DNA from: Pseudomonas sp. FP2335
GTDB lineage: Bacteria > Pseudomonadota > Gammaproteobacteria > Pseudomonadales > Pseudomonadaceae
Direction of reading: 5' to 3'
NCBI RefSeq assembly: GCF_030687535.1
Contig: NZ_CP117437.1
Coordinates: 2,439,501-2,503,500 of the forward strand
Length of the DNA: 64,000 nucleotides
Made by a program: the position numbers and the translations under genes. Each line of letters begins with the position of its first letter. Positions within the stretch are counted from its first letter, which is position 1. Positions 56,722 to 64,000 of the stretch are shown piece by piece. The notes beneath the pieces are model-generated. The model was not told the origin of the DNA, did no database searches, and was given only the letters and a program-made list of their open reading frames with translations.

Positions 56722-56748
56722 CGTACAGAATAAAAAAGGTGATGGGTT

Positions 56749-57771
56749 ATGAACGCAATAACGGATAACAAACCGGCCACTGTGCCGACCAAGACACGCC
56801 GGCGCATGCCGACCGAGCTGAGCATCTTCCTGGTGCTGATCGGTATCGGCCTGGTGTTTGAACTGTTCGGCTGGATCGTGCGTGACCAGAGCTTCCTGAT
56901 GAACTCCCAGCGCCTGGTGCTGATGATCCTGCAAGTGTCGATCATTGGCCTGCTGGCGATTGGTGTGACCCAGGTGATCATTACCACGGGTATCGATCTG
57001 TCATCCGGTTCGGTGTTGGCGCTGTCGGCGATGATCGCCGCCAGTTTGGCGCAAACTTCAGACTTTTCGCGGGCAGTGTTTCCAAGTCTCACGGATTTGC
57101 CGGTGTGGATCCCGGTGGCAATGGGGCTGGGCGTAGGGCTGCTGGCGGGGGCGATCAACGGCAGCATCATCGCCGTGACCGGTATCCCGCCGTTCATTGC
57201 CACCCTGGGCATGATGGTGTCGGCCCGTGGGCTGGCGCGCTACTACACCGAAGGCCAGCCGGTGAGCATGCTCTCGGACTCGTACACGGCCATCGGCCAT
57301 GGTGCGATGCCGGTGATCATCTTCCTGGTGGTTGCGGTGATCTTCCATATTGCCCTGCGTTACACCAAGTACGGCAAGTACACCTACGCCATCGGCGGCA
57401 ACATGCAGGCGGCGCGGACCTCGGGGATCAACGTCAAGCGGCATCTGGTCATCGTCTACAGCATCGCCGGCCTGCTGGCGGGCCTGGCCGGTGTGGTTGC
57501 CTCGGCACGTGCGGCCACGGGGCAGGCCGGGATGGGCATGTCCTATGAACTGGACGCGATTGCCGCCGCCGTGATCGGCGGCACCAGCCTGGCGGGCGGG
57601 GTAGGGCGCATTACCGGCACGGTGATCGGCGCGCTGATCCTGGGCGTGATGGCCAGCGGGTTTACTTTTGTCGGTGTGGATGCGTACATCCAGGACATCA
57701 TCAAGGGGCTGATCATCGTGGTGGCGGTGGTGATCGACCAATACCGCAACAAGCGCAAGCTCAAACGCTGA
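56749..57771 (+). CDS. Sugar (inositol) ABC transporter permease
   Basis: This 340-residue protein of the RbsC type has about eight to ten helices. Family marks are QVSIIGLLAIGVTQVIITTG, IDLSSGSVLALSAMIAASLA, GAINGSIIAVTGIPPFIATL and GTSLAGGVGRITGTVIGALI. The N-terminal extension (~25 residues) is hydrophilic. It forms the membrane pore of the inositol importer; the operon ends here, followed by a REP pair. Confidence 0.92.
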   Translation: MNAITDNKPATVPTKTRRRMPTELSIFLVLIGIGLVFELFGWIVRDQSFLMNSQRLVLMILQVSIIGLLAIGVTQVIITTGIDLSSGSVLALSAMIAASLAQTSDFSRAVFPSLTDLPVWIPVAMGLGVGLLAGAINGSIIAVTGIPPFIATLGMMVSARGLARYYTEGQPVSMLSDSYTAIGHGAMPVIIFLVVAVIFHIALRYTKYGKYTYAIGGNMQAARTSGINVKRHLVIVYSIAGLLAGLAGVVASARAATGQAGMGMSYELDAIAAAVIGGTSLAGGVGRITGTVIGALILGVMASGFTFVGVDAYIQDIIKGLIIVVAVVIDQYRNKRKLKR

Positions 57772-57788
57772 CCTGGATGCGGGGTTAA

Positions 57789-57879
57789 ATGGGGGAGCGG
57801 GCTTGCTCGCGAAAGCGGTGTCTCAGTACAGAATGTACCGGCTGACACGCCGCTTTCGCGAGCAAGCCCGCTCCCACAT
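57789..57879. repeat. REPIN after the importer operon
   Basis: Inverted REP pair GGGGGAGCGGGCTTGCTCGC ... GCGAGCAAGCCCGCTCCCAC, ~50 bp apart. The remaining spacer to 58183 has a short palindrome GACCT-GCAG-AGGTC (58116-58129), otherwise nothing recognised. Confidence 0.85.
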
Positions 57880-58183
57880 GGGGTCTATCGCTGATCCGTT
57901 CCAACCGTTTGTCTTCTATATAGCTCCACAACACTGAATTTCTTGCTATAAACGCACTCCGATAACCAATCGCCAAGCCCGTCCTGGTGCTTTTAGGGGT
58001 TATCTCGGAAAAATTGCCTGTCTTTTCAGTTGCTGCGCCCTCAAGTCGGCCTTAGACTGCCGCCCCTCGTAAATTGAGTGCCGGGTGGCGCTTGAAATGG
58101 ACGGCGCCCTTCCGAGACCTGCAGAGGTCGGCCGGAACGCTCCCTTATTCGCCTTAATGCACGTATTTTTTATAGAGAAATCA

Positions 58184-58588
58184 ATGACAAAGGAAAAGTT
58201 GCTGGCCATGCCGGCGGATGACTACATGAATGCCGAACAGCACGCTTTTTTTGAGCAATTGCTGCAAGACATGAAAGTGGAACACCACGAGCGCATTGAA
58301 CAGAACCGTATCGCCATTGAAAGCCTGGACACCCCGGCCGATCCGGCTGACGCCGCTTCGGTCGAAGAAGAACGTACCTGGCTGGTGAACGCCATCGACC
58401 GCGACCAGCGCATGCTGCCGCAACTCGAACGCGCGTTGGAACGCATCAAGGAAGACTCCTTTGGCTGGTGTGACGACAGCGGCGAGCCTATCGGCCTCAA
58501 GCGCCTGCTGATCAGCCCGACCACCAAGTACTGCATCGAAGCGCAAGAGCGCCACGAGCAGATTGACAAGCACCAGCGCCAAGCCTGA
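58184..58588 (+). CDS. dksA2: DksA2-like, zinc-finger-deficient RNA polymerase-binding protein
   Basis: The protein has 134 residues from ATG 58184 (MTKEKLLAMPADDYMNAEQH). The DksA coiled-coil (residues ~20-95) is followed by the globular end FGWCDDSGEPIGLKRLLISP and TTKYCIEAQERHE. Where DksA has four zinc cysteines (C..C..C..C), only two remain, giving CxxS..CxxA. That is the pattern of the zinc-independent paralog DksA2, which replaces DksA under zinc limitation by binding in the RNA polymerase secondary channel with ppGpp. No clear Zur box was seen upstream. Confidence 0.85.
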   Translation: MTKEKLLAMPADDYMNAEQHAFFEQLLQDMKVEHHERIEQNRIAIESLDTPADPADAASVEEERTWLVNAIDRDQRMLPQLERALERIKEDSFGWCDDSGEPIGLKRLLISPTTKYCIEAQERHEQIDKHQRQA

Positions 58589-58682
58589 TGCGCTGAAGCT
58601 GGGGGGCGCGCCTGCGTCCCTCCAGGCGATACCCGTTACGCCCCGTCTATTGATCTGCTGCAACGCACCCCACTAAAGGCCC

Positions 58683-60353
58683 ATGGATAATGGCCTGATA
58701 GTGGCGTCTAATGCAGTGACAATAATGACAAGCAGTGGGGTGACGAAGATGGCTGGAGACGGATCTCTGATGGGCGCAGCAGTACCACCGCAGACGGTGG
58801 TGCGCGGGCTGCCCGGTTGGCTGACGCCGCTCTTGCAGAGCACCGCCCTGGTGCTGGTCCTGCTGGGCCTGGCGTTTGCCGGCCTGTCGATATACCTCTG
58901 CCTGCCACTGGCCTTGCTGGTGATCTGGCTGCCTCGCCTGAAAACCCGCACGCCTGCGGTCGCACCTTCCACGGACAGCGACGCCATCGGTGAGCTCACG
59001 CGTGACCTGTCCCACACCACCAGCCATAACGCGCTGTCTGCCGCCGGCGTGGCCTATGCGGTCAAGCAACTGGCTGCGCGCCTGCAATCGCAGTTAAGTG
59101 CGGCCAAGCAGATCGTCAGCAGCGCCGAAGTGATGATCGGCACGGAGCAGGTCACCTCACAGCTCAGCCGTCAGGCGCTCGGTGCAGCCAGCCAGGCCCA
59201 TCAACGCAGCACCGAAGGGCGTGAGGTGTTGGCGCAGTCGATCACGCGCATGCATCAGCTCAGCGACCGGGCCAACGCCAGTCGCGAGTTGATCGAAGCG
59301 TTGAGCCAGCGCAGCGAGGAAATCCAGCGAGTGACGTTGGTGATTCAGTCCATCGCCAGCCAGACCAACCTGTTGGCCTTGAACGCGGCCATTGAAGCCG
59401 CGCGTGCCGGCGAGCACGGGCGCGGGTTTGCCGTGGTTGCCGATGAAGTGCGCGGGCTGGCCGGGCGGACCGCCACCGCGACCGATGAGGTCGGGGTGAT
59501 GGTCGCCGATATTCAACAACGCACCGCCCAGGTGGTGGAGCAGATTCGCCAACTGTCGACCGACCTCAATACGGGTGTGGAGCAGGTCGAGCATGCCGGT
59601 GAACAGCTGTCGAGCATCGCCAGCCTGGCGTCGGATGTGGAAGGGCAGGTCAATGAGATCGCCCAGGGCACCGACACCAACCGTGCCCAGTTGGACAGCC
59701 TGTTCCATGCCGTGGAACAAATGCGCAGCGACCTGACCGTGAGTGACCAGCAAACCCGTCAGCTGGCCGACGCCGCCGTACAGATGGAAGGCCAGGCCGA
59801 AATCATCAGTGAGCGCTTGGCCGAGGTCGGGCTGGATGACTATCACCAGCGCGTCTACGACCTGGCCCGTGAAGGCGCCAGCCGCATTGCCGCGCAGTTC
59901 GAGGCCGATGTGGAGCAAAACCGCATCAGCCTGGATGACCTGTTCGACCGTAGTTACACGCTGATCCCGAATACCCATCCGAGTAAGTACCACACGCGGT
60001 TTGACGGTTATACCGATCAGGTGTTGCCGGGGATTCAGGAGGCGTTGTTGCCGCGTCACGAGGGGTTGGTCTTCGCTATTGCCTGCACTCCCCAGGGCTA
60101 TGTGCCGACGCACAACAAGGCGTTTTCCCAGGCCTTGACCGGGGATGCCCAGGTGGATGCGGTGCAGAACCGCACCAAGCGCAAGTTTGACGACCGCACC
60201 GGGATTCGCTGTGGCAGCCACCAGCAAGCGGTGCTGCTACAGACGTATACCCGCGATACCGGCGAATTGATGCATGACTTGTCAGTGCCGATCATGGTCA
60301 AGGGCCGGCACTGGGGTGGGTTGCGGCTGGGCTACAGGCCGGAAGGCGTGTAG
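58683..60353 (+). CDS. Methyl-accepting chemotaxis protein with C-terminal extra domain
   Basis: The protein has up to 556 residues; ATG 58683 and the in-frame ATG at 58749 are alternative starts. Two close hydrophobic segments (~residues 45-85; [20 protein letters not shown]) leave almost no periplasmic loop. A cytoplasmic coiled signalling domain follows, with the hairpin tip [38 protein letters not shown]. After it, residues ~430-556 form a separate domain ([20 protein letters not shown], then [12 protein letters not shown]), Cache/PAS-like by its ending. Sensing is thus likely cytoplasmic and C-terminal, unlike classical chemoreceptors. Confidence 0.85.
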   Translation: MDNGLIVASNAVTIMTSSGVTKMAGDGSLMGAAVPPQTVVRGLPGWLTPLLQSTALVLVLLGLAFAGLSIYLCLPLALLVIWLPRLKTRTPAVAPSTDSDAIGELTRDLSHTTSHNALSAAGVAYAVKQLAARLQSQLSAAKQIVSSAEVMIGTEQVTSQLSRQALGAASQAHQRSTEGREVLAQSITRMHQLSDRANASRELIEALSQRSEEIQRVTLVIQSIASQTNLLALNAAIEAARAGEHGRGFAVVADEVRGLAGRTATATDEVGVMVADIQQRTAQVVEQIRQLSTDLNTGVEQVEHAGEQLSSIASLASDVEGQVNEIAQGTDTNRAQLDSLFHAVEQMRSDLTVSDQQTRQLADAAVQMEGQAEIISERLAEVGLDDYHQRVYDLAREGASRIAAQFEADVEQNRISLDDLFDRSYTLIPNTHPSKYHTRFDGYTDQVLPGIQEALLPRHEGLVFAIACTPQGYVPTHNKAFSQALTGDAQVDAVQNRTKRKFDDRTGIRCGSHQQAVLLQTYTRDTGELMHDLSVPIMVKGRHWGGLRLGYRPEGV

Positions 60354-60381
60354 GCGCGGGGAGGGGGCCGTCGAGCGGGGT

Positions 60382-60612
60382 TCAGGAGGTCAATGCCCCT
60401 GAATCGACGGCAGTCTTGAGGGCCAGGGCGGATTCTTTGCCCGCGACGGCGGCAGCTTCTGCAGTCTTGAACCAGCGGTCCTTTTCCACCTGATGCGTGG
60501 TGACCGTTTTCAGCGGTGGCTTGGCGCGCATCACGATGACCGCCTGGAATTCTCCGTCTATTTCCCTCGCATCGCCATGGATGAAAAACTCGCCAATATC
60601 AAATTCCGTCAC
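60382..60612 (-). CDS. Small hypothetical protein
   Basis: The protein has 76 residues from a GTG at 60612 (VTEFDIGEFFIHGDAREIDG) behind GAAGG at 7 bp; the frame upstream to 60669 lacks support. It is a soluble protein with KPPLKTVTTHQVEKDRWFKT and an alanine-rich C-terminal helix. The family is not recognised; short proteins with this layout are common in Pseudomonas. It forms a minus-strand pair with the gene at 60724. Confidence 0.55.
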   Translation of the reverse strand: MTEFDIGEFFIHGDAREIDGEFQAVIVMRAKPPLKTVTTHQVEKDRWFKTAEAAAVAGKESALALKTAVDSGALTS

Positions 60613-60723
60613 GTATAGCCTTCCCTTCAAGGTAACTGCACAGATGAGACCTGACCCGCAGAGGGGCAAACTTCAATCGACGGGCCAGTATGGCAGTTGT
60701 TGGTGGGTGGCGGCGCGGTAAAG

Positions 60724-60993
60724 TCATCCAGGTGACGAAACGAGGCCGCCCCGTTGCAGTGTGGCTTCCAGTTCCTTGGCCAGTTGGCAGGCCTTGATAT
60801 GGTCGCTGCGAAACCCCAGCACACGGCCGCTGGTGATTTCGCGGATATGAAAGAAGTTACGCCCCGCCGGCACAACTTGGTAAAGAACCGAATTCGAGTA
60901 CCCGTATAGGCCTTGCACGCAGTAGTATTGGCGCTCGTCATGCAGTGTCGAGCGAGTGTGGCAAGACGTAGCATCGTGTTGACGTCGTTGCAT
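60724..60993 (-). CDS. Small hypothetical protein
   Basis: The protein has 89 residues, with ATG at 60993 or a later start. It contains YYCVQGLYGYSNSVLYQVVP, AGRNFFHIREITSGRVLGFR and SDHIKACQLAKELEATLQRG. This is a compact, tyrosine-rich soluble protein with no signal peptide; the layout suggests a small beta-sheet plus one helix. No family recognised. Confidence 0.5.
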   Translation of the reverse strand: MQRRQHDATSCHTRSTLHDERQYYCVQGLYGYSNSVLYQVVPAGRNFFHIREITSGRVLGFRSDHIKACQLAKELEATLQRGGLVSSPG

Positions 60994-61388
60994 GGTCAGC
61001 TCCTGTCGATCGATTGTGTTGATGCAACTGCAGCGTTTCGGGTGGTTTTGACCCGTGTTGCTGTTTTAGTATTGTCGTCGGCGAACGATGTCTGGTTCCC
61101 CACCTGGGTATTTTGTTTAAGGTGGGCTGTCGGAAACCGCGTTTTTTATTTGGGTTATTCTCTGAAGCGGTGCGGTCTCTATTCTCGAGCCGTCAAACCT
61201 GTGATCTGCTGTGATACATGGTGTCCTCGCCCGAGGTTCATTGGGTACGTCTGTACCAGCCGTATGGCTCAGCAGCGGGATCTTCTTCAGTTTTTCAATG
61301 AATGTGTTGTGTGATCGTGCCGTAACGGCCGGATTTTTGTGCTGCCCGCTGTGGCGGTCAGCACTTCTTTTGATGTGGGGGCGTTTCC
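60994..61388. other. Spacer with no recognised feature
   Basis: No convincing gene: open frames here have unlikely composition. Nothing of repeat or operator type stands out. Confidence 0.5.
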
Positions 61389-61859
61389 TTGGCAGTCAGT
61401 AATCTGGATATGCACGCGTTATTCGTGCTGGGTGATTTACGCGCAAAGTTGGTCAAGCAGTTTCAATCCCGTTTTGTTTACATCACTGAACAAACGCCGG
61501 AAGGTATTTACATCGCCGAAATCGATACCGAAACCGCATTGGTTGTCGATGACAAACCGCGCCTGGAACTCAAGGTCGGCGACCATTTTCGTGCGGCCGT
61601 GCTGCCCAGCCGTGAAGGCGGCAAGTTTGAATTGAAGTTCCGCGACATTAAGTTGACGGTATATGGCCTGGGCGATTACGCCTTTGTTTCGTCGGCTGAA
61701 GGCCAGGGTATCGTGTTCAAGGAAGGCCATAGCGTCATGCTGGTGTTTGCCGCCAATGAACAATTGCAGGAAGGCCTGACCAAAACCCTCAAGGCCGTGA
61801 CCGGCAAGGCCGCCAAGTGGCGCAAGGGTGAGCTGGTGACCTTCAAGGCCAGCGAGTAG
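61389..61859 (+). CDS. Conserved-looking hypothetical protein
   Basis: The protein has up to 156 residues. The frame opens with TTG at 61389; an ATG at 61410 (MHALFVLGDLRAKLVKQFQS) is an alternative start. It is soluble and beta-rich, with EGIYIAEIDTETALVVDDKP, GGKFELKFRDIKLTVYGLGD and a lysine-rich C-terminus (TGKAAKWRKGELVTFKASE). Codon use is typical of Pseudomonas. Function not recognised. Confidence 0.65.
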   Translation: MAVSNLDMHALFVLGDLRAKLVKQFQSRFVYITEQTPEGIYIAEIDTETALVVDDKPRLELKVGDHFRAAVLPSREGGKFELKFRDIKLTVYGLGDYAFVSSAEGQGIVFKEGHSVMLVFAANEQLQEGLTKTLKAVTGKAAKWRKGELVTFKASE

Positions 61860-61990
61860 TTTGTAAACGCAATGTGTAATCCGTTTCTCCCGGAACCTCT
61901 ACTACAGTTGAGTTGACTTAACTATTCAGAGGCTTCGCGCGTTGGCAGCAAAGCCGTCCGCTATGGCTGCTAAACATGAGGTGCGAAGGC

Positions 61991-63007
61991 ATGAAAGGAT
62001 TGAGATCGCTGTTGGCCGTGTCGCTGGCGACACTGGGCCTGTCAGTTGCAGCATTGCCGGTGTCGGCGGCCCAGGCGCCGATTCATTTCGCCGACCTGAA
62101 CTGGGAGAGCGGCAGCCTGATCACTGAAGTACTTCGGGTTATCGTCGAGAAGGGCTATGACTTGCCTACCGACACCTTGCCCGGCACCACCATTACCCTG
62201 GAAACCGCACTGGCCAAGAACGACATCCAGGTGATCGGCGAAGAGTGGGCCGGTCGCAGCCCGGTGTGGATCAAGGCCGAGGCCGAAGGCAAGGTGGTGG
62301 GCCTGGGTGATACGGTCAAGGGCGCCACCGAAGGCTGGTGGGTGCCGGAATACGTGGTCAAGGGCGACGCCGCCAAAGGCCTCAAGCCCCTGGCACCGGA
62401 CCTCAAGCGCGTGCAGGACCTGGCGCGCTACAAGGACGTGTTCAAGGACCCGGAGTCTCCCGGCAAGGGGCGCTTCCTAAACAGCCCGATCGGCTGGACG
62501 TCCGAGGTGGTCAACGCACAGAAGCTCAAGGCCTACGGGCTCAGCGACAGCTACGTGAACTTCCGCAGTGGCTCAGGCGCGGCGCTGGACGCCGAGATTG
62601 CTTCGTCGATCCGCCGGGGCAAGCCGGTGCTGTTCTACTACTGGTCGCCGACGCCGTTGATGGGGCGCTACAAGTTGATCCAGTTGGAAGAACCGCCATT
62701 TGATGCCGAGGCATGGAAGACGCTGACGGATGCGGACAATCCCGAGCCGAAACCGACACGGTCGTTGGCGTCCAAGCTGAGTATTGGCGTGTCGACGCCG
62801 TTCCAGAAAGAGCATCCGCAGATTGCCGCGTTTTTCTCCAAGGTCGAGTTTCCCATCGGGCCACTCAATCAGGCGCTGGCAAAAATGAGCGAAAACCACA
62901 CGCCTCCACGGGACGTGGCCCAGGCGTTCCTCAAGGAGCACCCTGAGGTGTGGAAGGCGTGGTTGACCGAAGAGGTGGCGCAGAAGGTCGAGGCAAGCCT
63001 GAAGTAA
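61991..63007 (+). CDS. Glycine-betaine/choline-type ABC transporter binding protein
   Basis: The protein has 338 residues from ATG 61991 (MKGLRSLLAVSLATLGLSVA), with a signal peptide cleaved near SAAQA. The OpuAC-type fold has IHFADLNWESGSLITEVLRV, LPGTTITLETALAKNDIQVI, ATEGWWVPEYVVKGD (tryptophans of the quaternary-amine cage), GWTSEVVNAQKLKAYGL and PVLFYYWSPTPLMGRYKLIQ. It captures a quaternary ammonium or related osmolyte in the periplasm. No ATPase or permease gene is next to it, so it is an orphan receptor feeding a transporter elsewhere. Confidence 0.88.
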   Translation: MKGLRSLLAVSLATLGLSVAALPVSAAQAPIHFADLNWESGSLITEVLRVIVEKGYDLPTDTLPGTTITLETALAKNDIQVIGEEWAGRSPVWIKAEAEGKVVGLGDTVKGATEGWWVPEYVVKGDAAKGLKPLAPDLKRVQDLARYKDVFKDPESPGKGRFLNSPIGWTSEVVNAQKLKAYGLSDSYVNFRSGSGAALDAEIASSIRRGKPVLFYYWSPTPLMGRYKLIQLEEPPFDAEAWKTLTDADNPEPKPTRSLASKLSIGVSTPFQKEHPQIAAFFSKVEFPIGPLNQALAKMSENHTPPRDVAQAFLKEHPEVWKAWLTEEVAQKVEASLK

Positions 63008-63008
63008 G

Positions 63009-63033
63009 TGTGGGAGGGGGCTGGCCCCTCCCG
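63009..63033. terminator. Hairpin terminator between converging genes
   Basis: GTGGGAGGGGGCTGGCCCCTCCCGTATT, a GC-rich hairpin (GGGAGGGG/CCCCTCCC) directly after the binding-protein stop; resembles a degenerate REP. Confidence 0.7.
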
Positions 63034-63053
63034 TATTGGCCTGTGTTCCGGGC

Positions 63054-64000
63054 TCAGAACTGAGTGTTTACGGCCAGTTCGAAGGTCCTTGGCGACCCCA
63101 GGTAATACGCCGGTGACACATGGGCAAACTCGGCATACACCTCATTCGTCAGGTTGCGCACCCGCGCCGTCACCGAGGTGTGCTGATCCACCTTGTAGCG
63201 CAGGAACGTGCCGAACAACGTGTAGGCTGGCACTGTCTGGGTGTTGGCGTTATCCGCATAAACCTCGGCGACATACCGCGCGTCCACACCCCCTTGCCAG
63301 TCCTCGGCAATATCGTAGGTCAGCCACAGGTTGCCCACGCGCTTGGGGACGTTGGTCGGCGTATTGCCCTTGCGTGACACCACAGCACCGCTGGCGAGCT
63401 TCTCGTTGAACTCGTCGTATTCGGCGTCCACCCAGGCGAAATTGCCTTCGGCGAGCAGCCGTGGAGTGATGCGCATTGAACTGGCCAACTCAATGCCTTT
63501 GGACGACTGCGCACCCACCGGGATGCTGTTGGTCGGGTCCAGCGGGTCGGTGACGGCGAAGTCCTTGCGTTCGATCCTGTAGGCGGCAACGGTGGCCGCG
63601 CCACGTCCATCCAGATAGTCGAACTTGCTGCCCACTTCCCATTGCTTGCCGGTCGACACATCGAACACCTGGGTCGTGGTGCTTGGCTGCTCGGCGGCGG
63701 TGCTGTATTGCACGTACACATTCGCTGACGGGATGAACTGGTAGGTCAGGCCGACGCGCCCGGTGAGCGGCTCCCAGCTGCGCTTGAAATGCCGTGGACT
63801 GGTGGCAGTCAGCGTGCCGTGGTTGGTCACGTCCAGGTTGATGGCGTCATAACGCAGGCCGGTGAGCAGCGACAATTTGTCGGTGAGGCCCAGGCGGTTT
63901 TCCACGAACAGCGCCTTGGTGGTGACCTCGTTGGTCTTGTCCTTGTTGAAGCCGGGCCTGGTGCCGGGGATGGCATAAAAATGCCCGGGATCGAAGTTGT
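63054..64000 (-). CDS. TonB-dependent receptor, C-terminal part (start beyond window)
   Basis: The frame is open from the stop at 63054 to the window end (from NFDPGHFYAIPGTRPGFNKD onward), giving ~314 residues of beta-barrel. YDAINLDVTNHGT, NVYVQYSTAAEQPSTTT, GSKFDYLDGRGAATVAAYRI, KGIELASSMRITPRLLAEGN and NLWLTYDIAEDWQGGVDARY are typical siderophore-receptor strands, and the chain ends in phenylalanine (TFELAVNTQF). The plug and signal peptide are outside. The ligand cannot be told. Confidence 0.88.
   Translation of the reverse strand, partial: NFDPGHFYAIPGTRPGFNKDKTNEVTTKALFVENRLGLTDKLSLLTGLRYDAINLDVTNHGTLTATSPRHFKRSWEPLTGRVGLTYQFIPSANVYVQYSTAAEQPSTTTQVFDVSTGKQWEVGSKFDYLDGRGAATVAAYRIERKDFAVTDPLDPTNSIPVGAQSSKGIELASSMRITPRLLAEGNFAWVDAEYDEFNEKLASGAVVSRKGNTPTNVPKRVGNLWLTYDIAEDWQGGVDARYVAEVYADNANTQTVPAYTLFGTFLRYKVDQHTSVTARVRNLTNEVYAEFAHVSPAYYLGSPRTFELAVNTQF

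Noticed and set aside
54409..56934. 841-codon minus-strand ORF opposite the ABC transporter genes
   Set aside because: It spans two real genes and their spacer on the other strand; no domain evidence.

Overview
The window looks like a chromosome segment from a Pseudomonas of the P. fluorescens group. Most genes are GC-rich with Pseudomonas-style codon use. The spacers carry the REP and paired-REP palindromes (GTGGGAGCGGGC..GCCCGCTCCCAC) typical of that group, and the gene set (iol operon, acoRABC, MocR regulators, many TonB receptors, Rhs toxins) fits. No rRNA, tRNA, CRISPR array or intact insertion sequence was seen.

Layout. 1-2.5 kb: a MocR-type regulator (cut by the window edge), a divergent LysE-type exporter and a MASE2-GGDEF diguanylate cyclase. 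2.5-12.1 kb: a polymorphic-toxin locus. A full-length Rhs protein (7300-12051, minus) is followed by its immunity gene, then by a graveyard of orphan parts: small putative immunity genes, a nonsense-split gene, and a second Rhs core fragment with a different toxin tip. That tip is out of frame at an A AAA AAG heptamer and abuts a 5'-truncated nudK. The orphan part lies between two direct copies of a ~130-bp repeat. 12.1-17.4 kb: an RND efflux pair and a pirin. 17.4-21.3 kb: a tightly overlapping, lower-GC four-gene operon (MSOX-like flavin oxidase, DMT exporter, NPP-type methyltransferase, pyrroline-5-carboxylate-reductase-like enzyme). It looks like a horizontally acquired cyclic-imine or small-metabolite pathway and is one of the two best candidates for an undescribed system. 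21.5-25.2 kb: an MscS channel with a cyclic-nucleotide-binding domain and a TonB receptor. 25.3-31.5 kb: acetoin catabolism (SDR, AcoR, AcoABC), with a -24/-12 promoter and repeated TGAGAC..GTCTCA operators.

31.6-44.7 kb is a mosaic. It holds a secreted HAF-repeat-like protein, an SRPBCC protein, a two-component system, a membrane protein with a 24-residue partner, an MFS pump with its MocR regulator, and then an accessory block with three paralogous ~300-residue proteins of unknown function. Each paralog has an internal duplication and is preceded at a similar distance by the same dyad (CTGTCA-N4-TGACAG, inside TACCTGTCA..). A fourth dyad copy lies upstream of the secreted protein. The block also contains two displaced copies of the 3' end of the neighbouring rpiR gene and a deleted copy of the membrane-protein gene. 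This is the second best candidate for something undescribed.

44.7-57.8 kb: a complete myo-inositol catabolic and uptake locus (RpiR regulator, iolC-DUF2090, iolE, iolB, iolD, iolG, a second Gfo/Idh/MocA dehydrogenase, and an ABC importer). Matching TGGAA-N6-TTCCA operators precede iolC and the importer. 57.8-64 kb: a zinc-free DksA2-like protein, a chemoreceptor with a C-terminal extra domain, small hypotheticals, a glycine-betaine-type binding protein, and a TonB receptor cut by the window end.

Functions are family-level assignments made by reading translations; no database search was possible. Statements about base composition are by eye.
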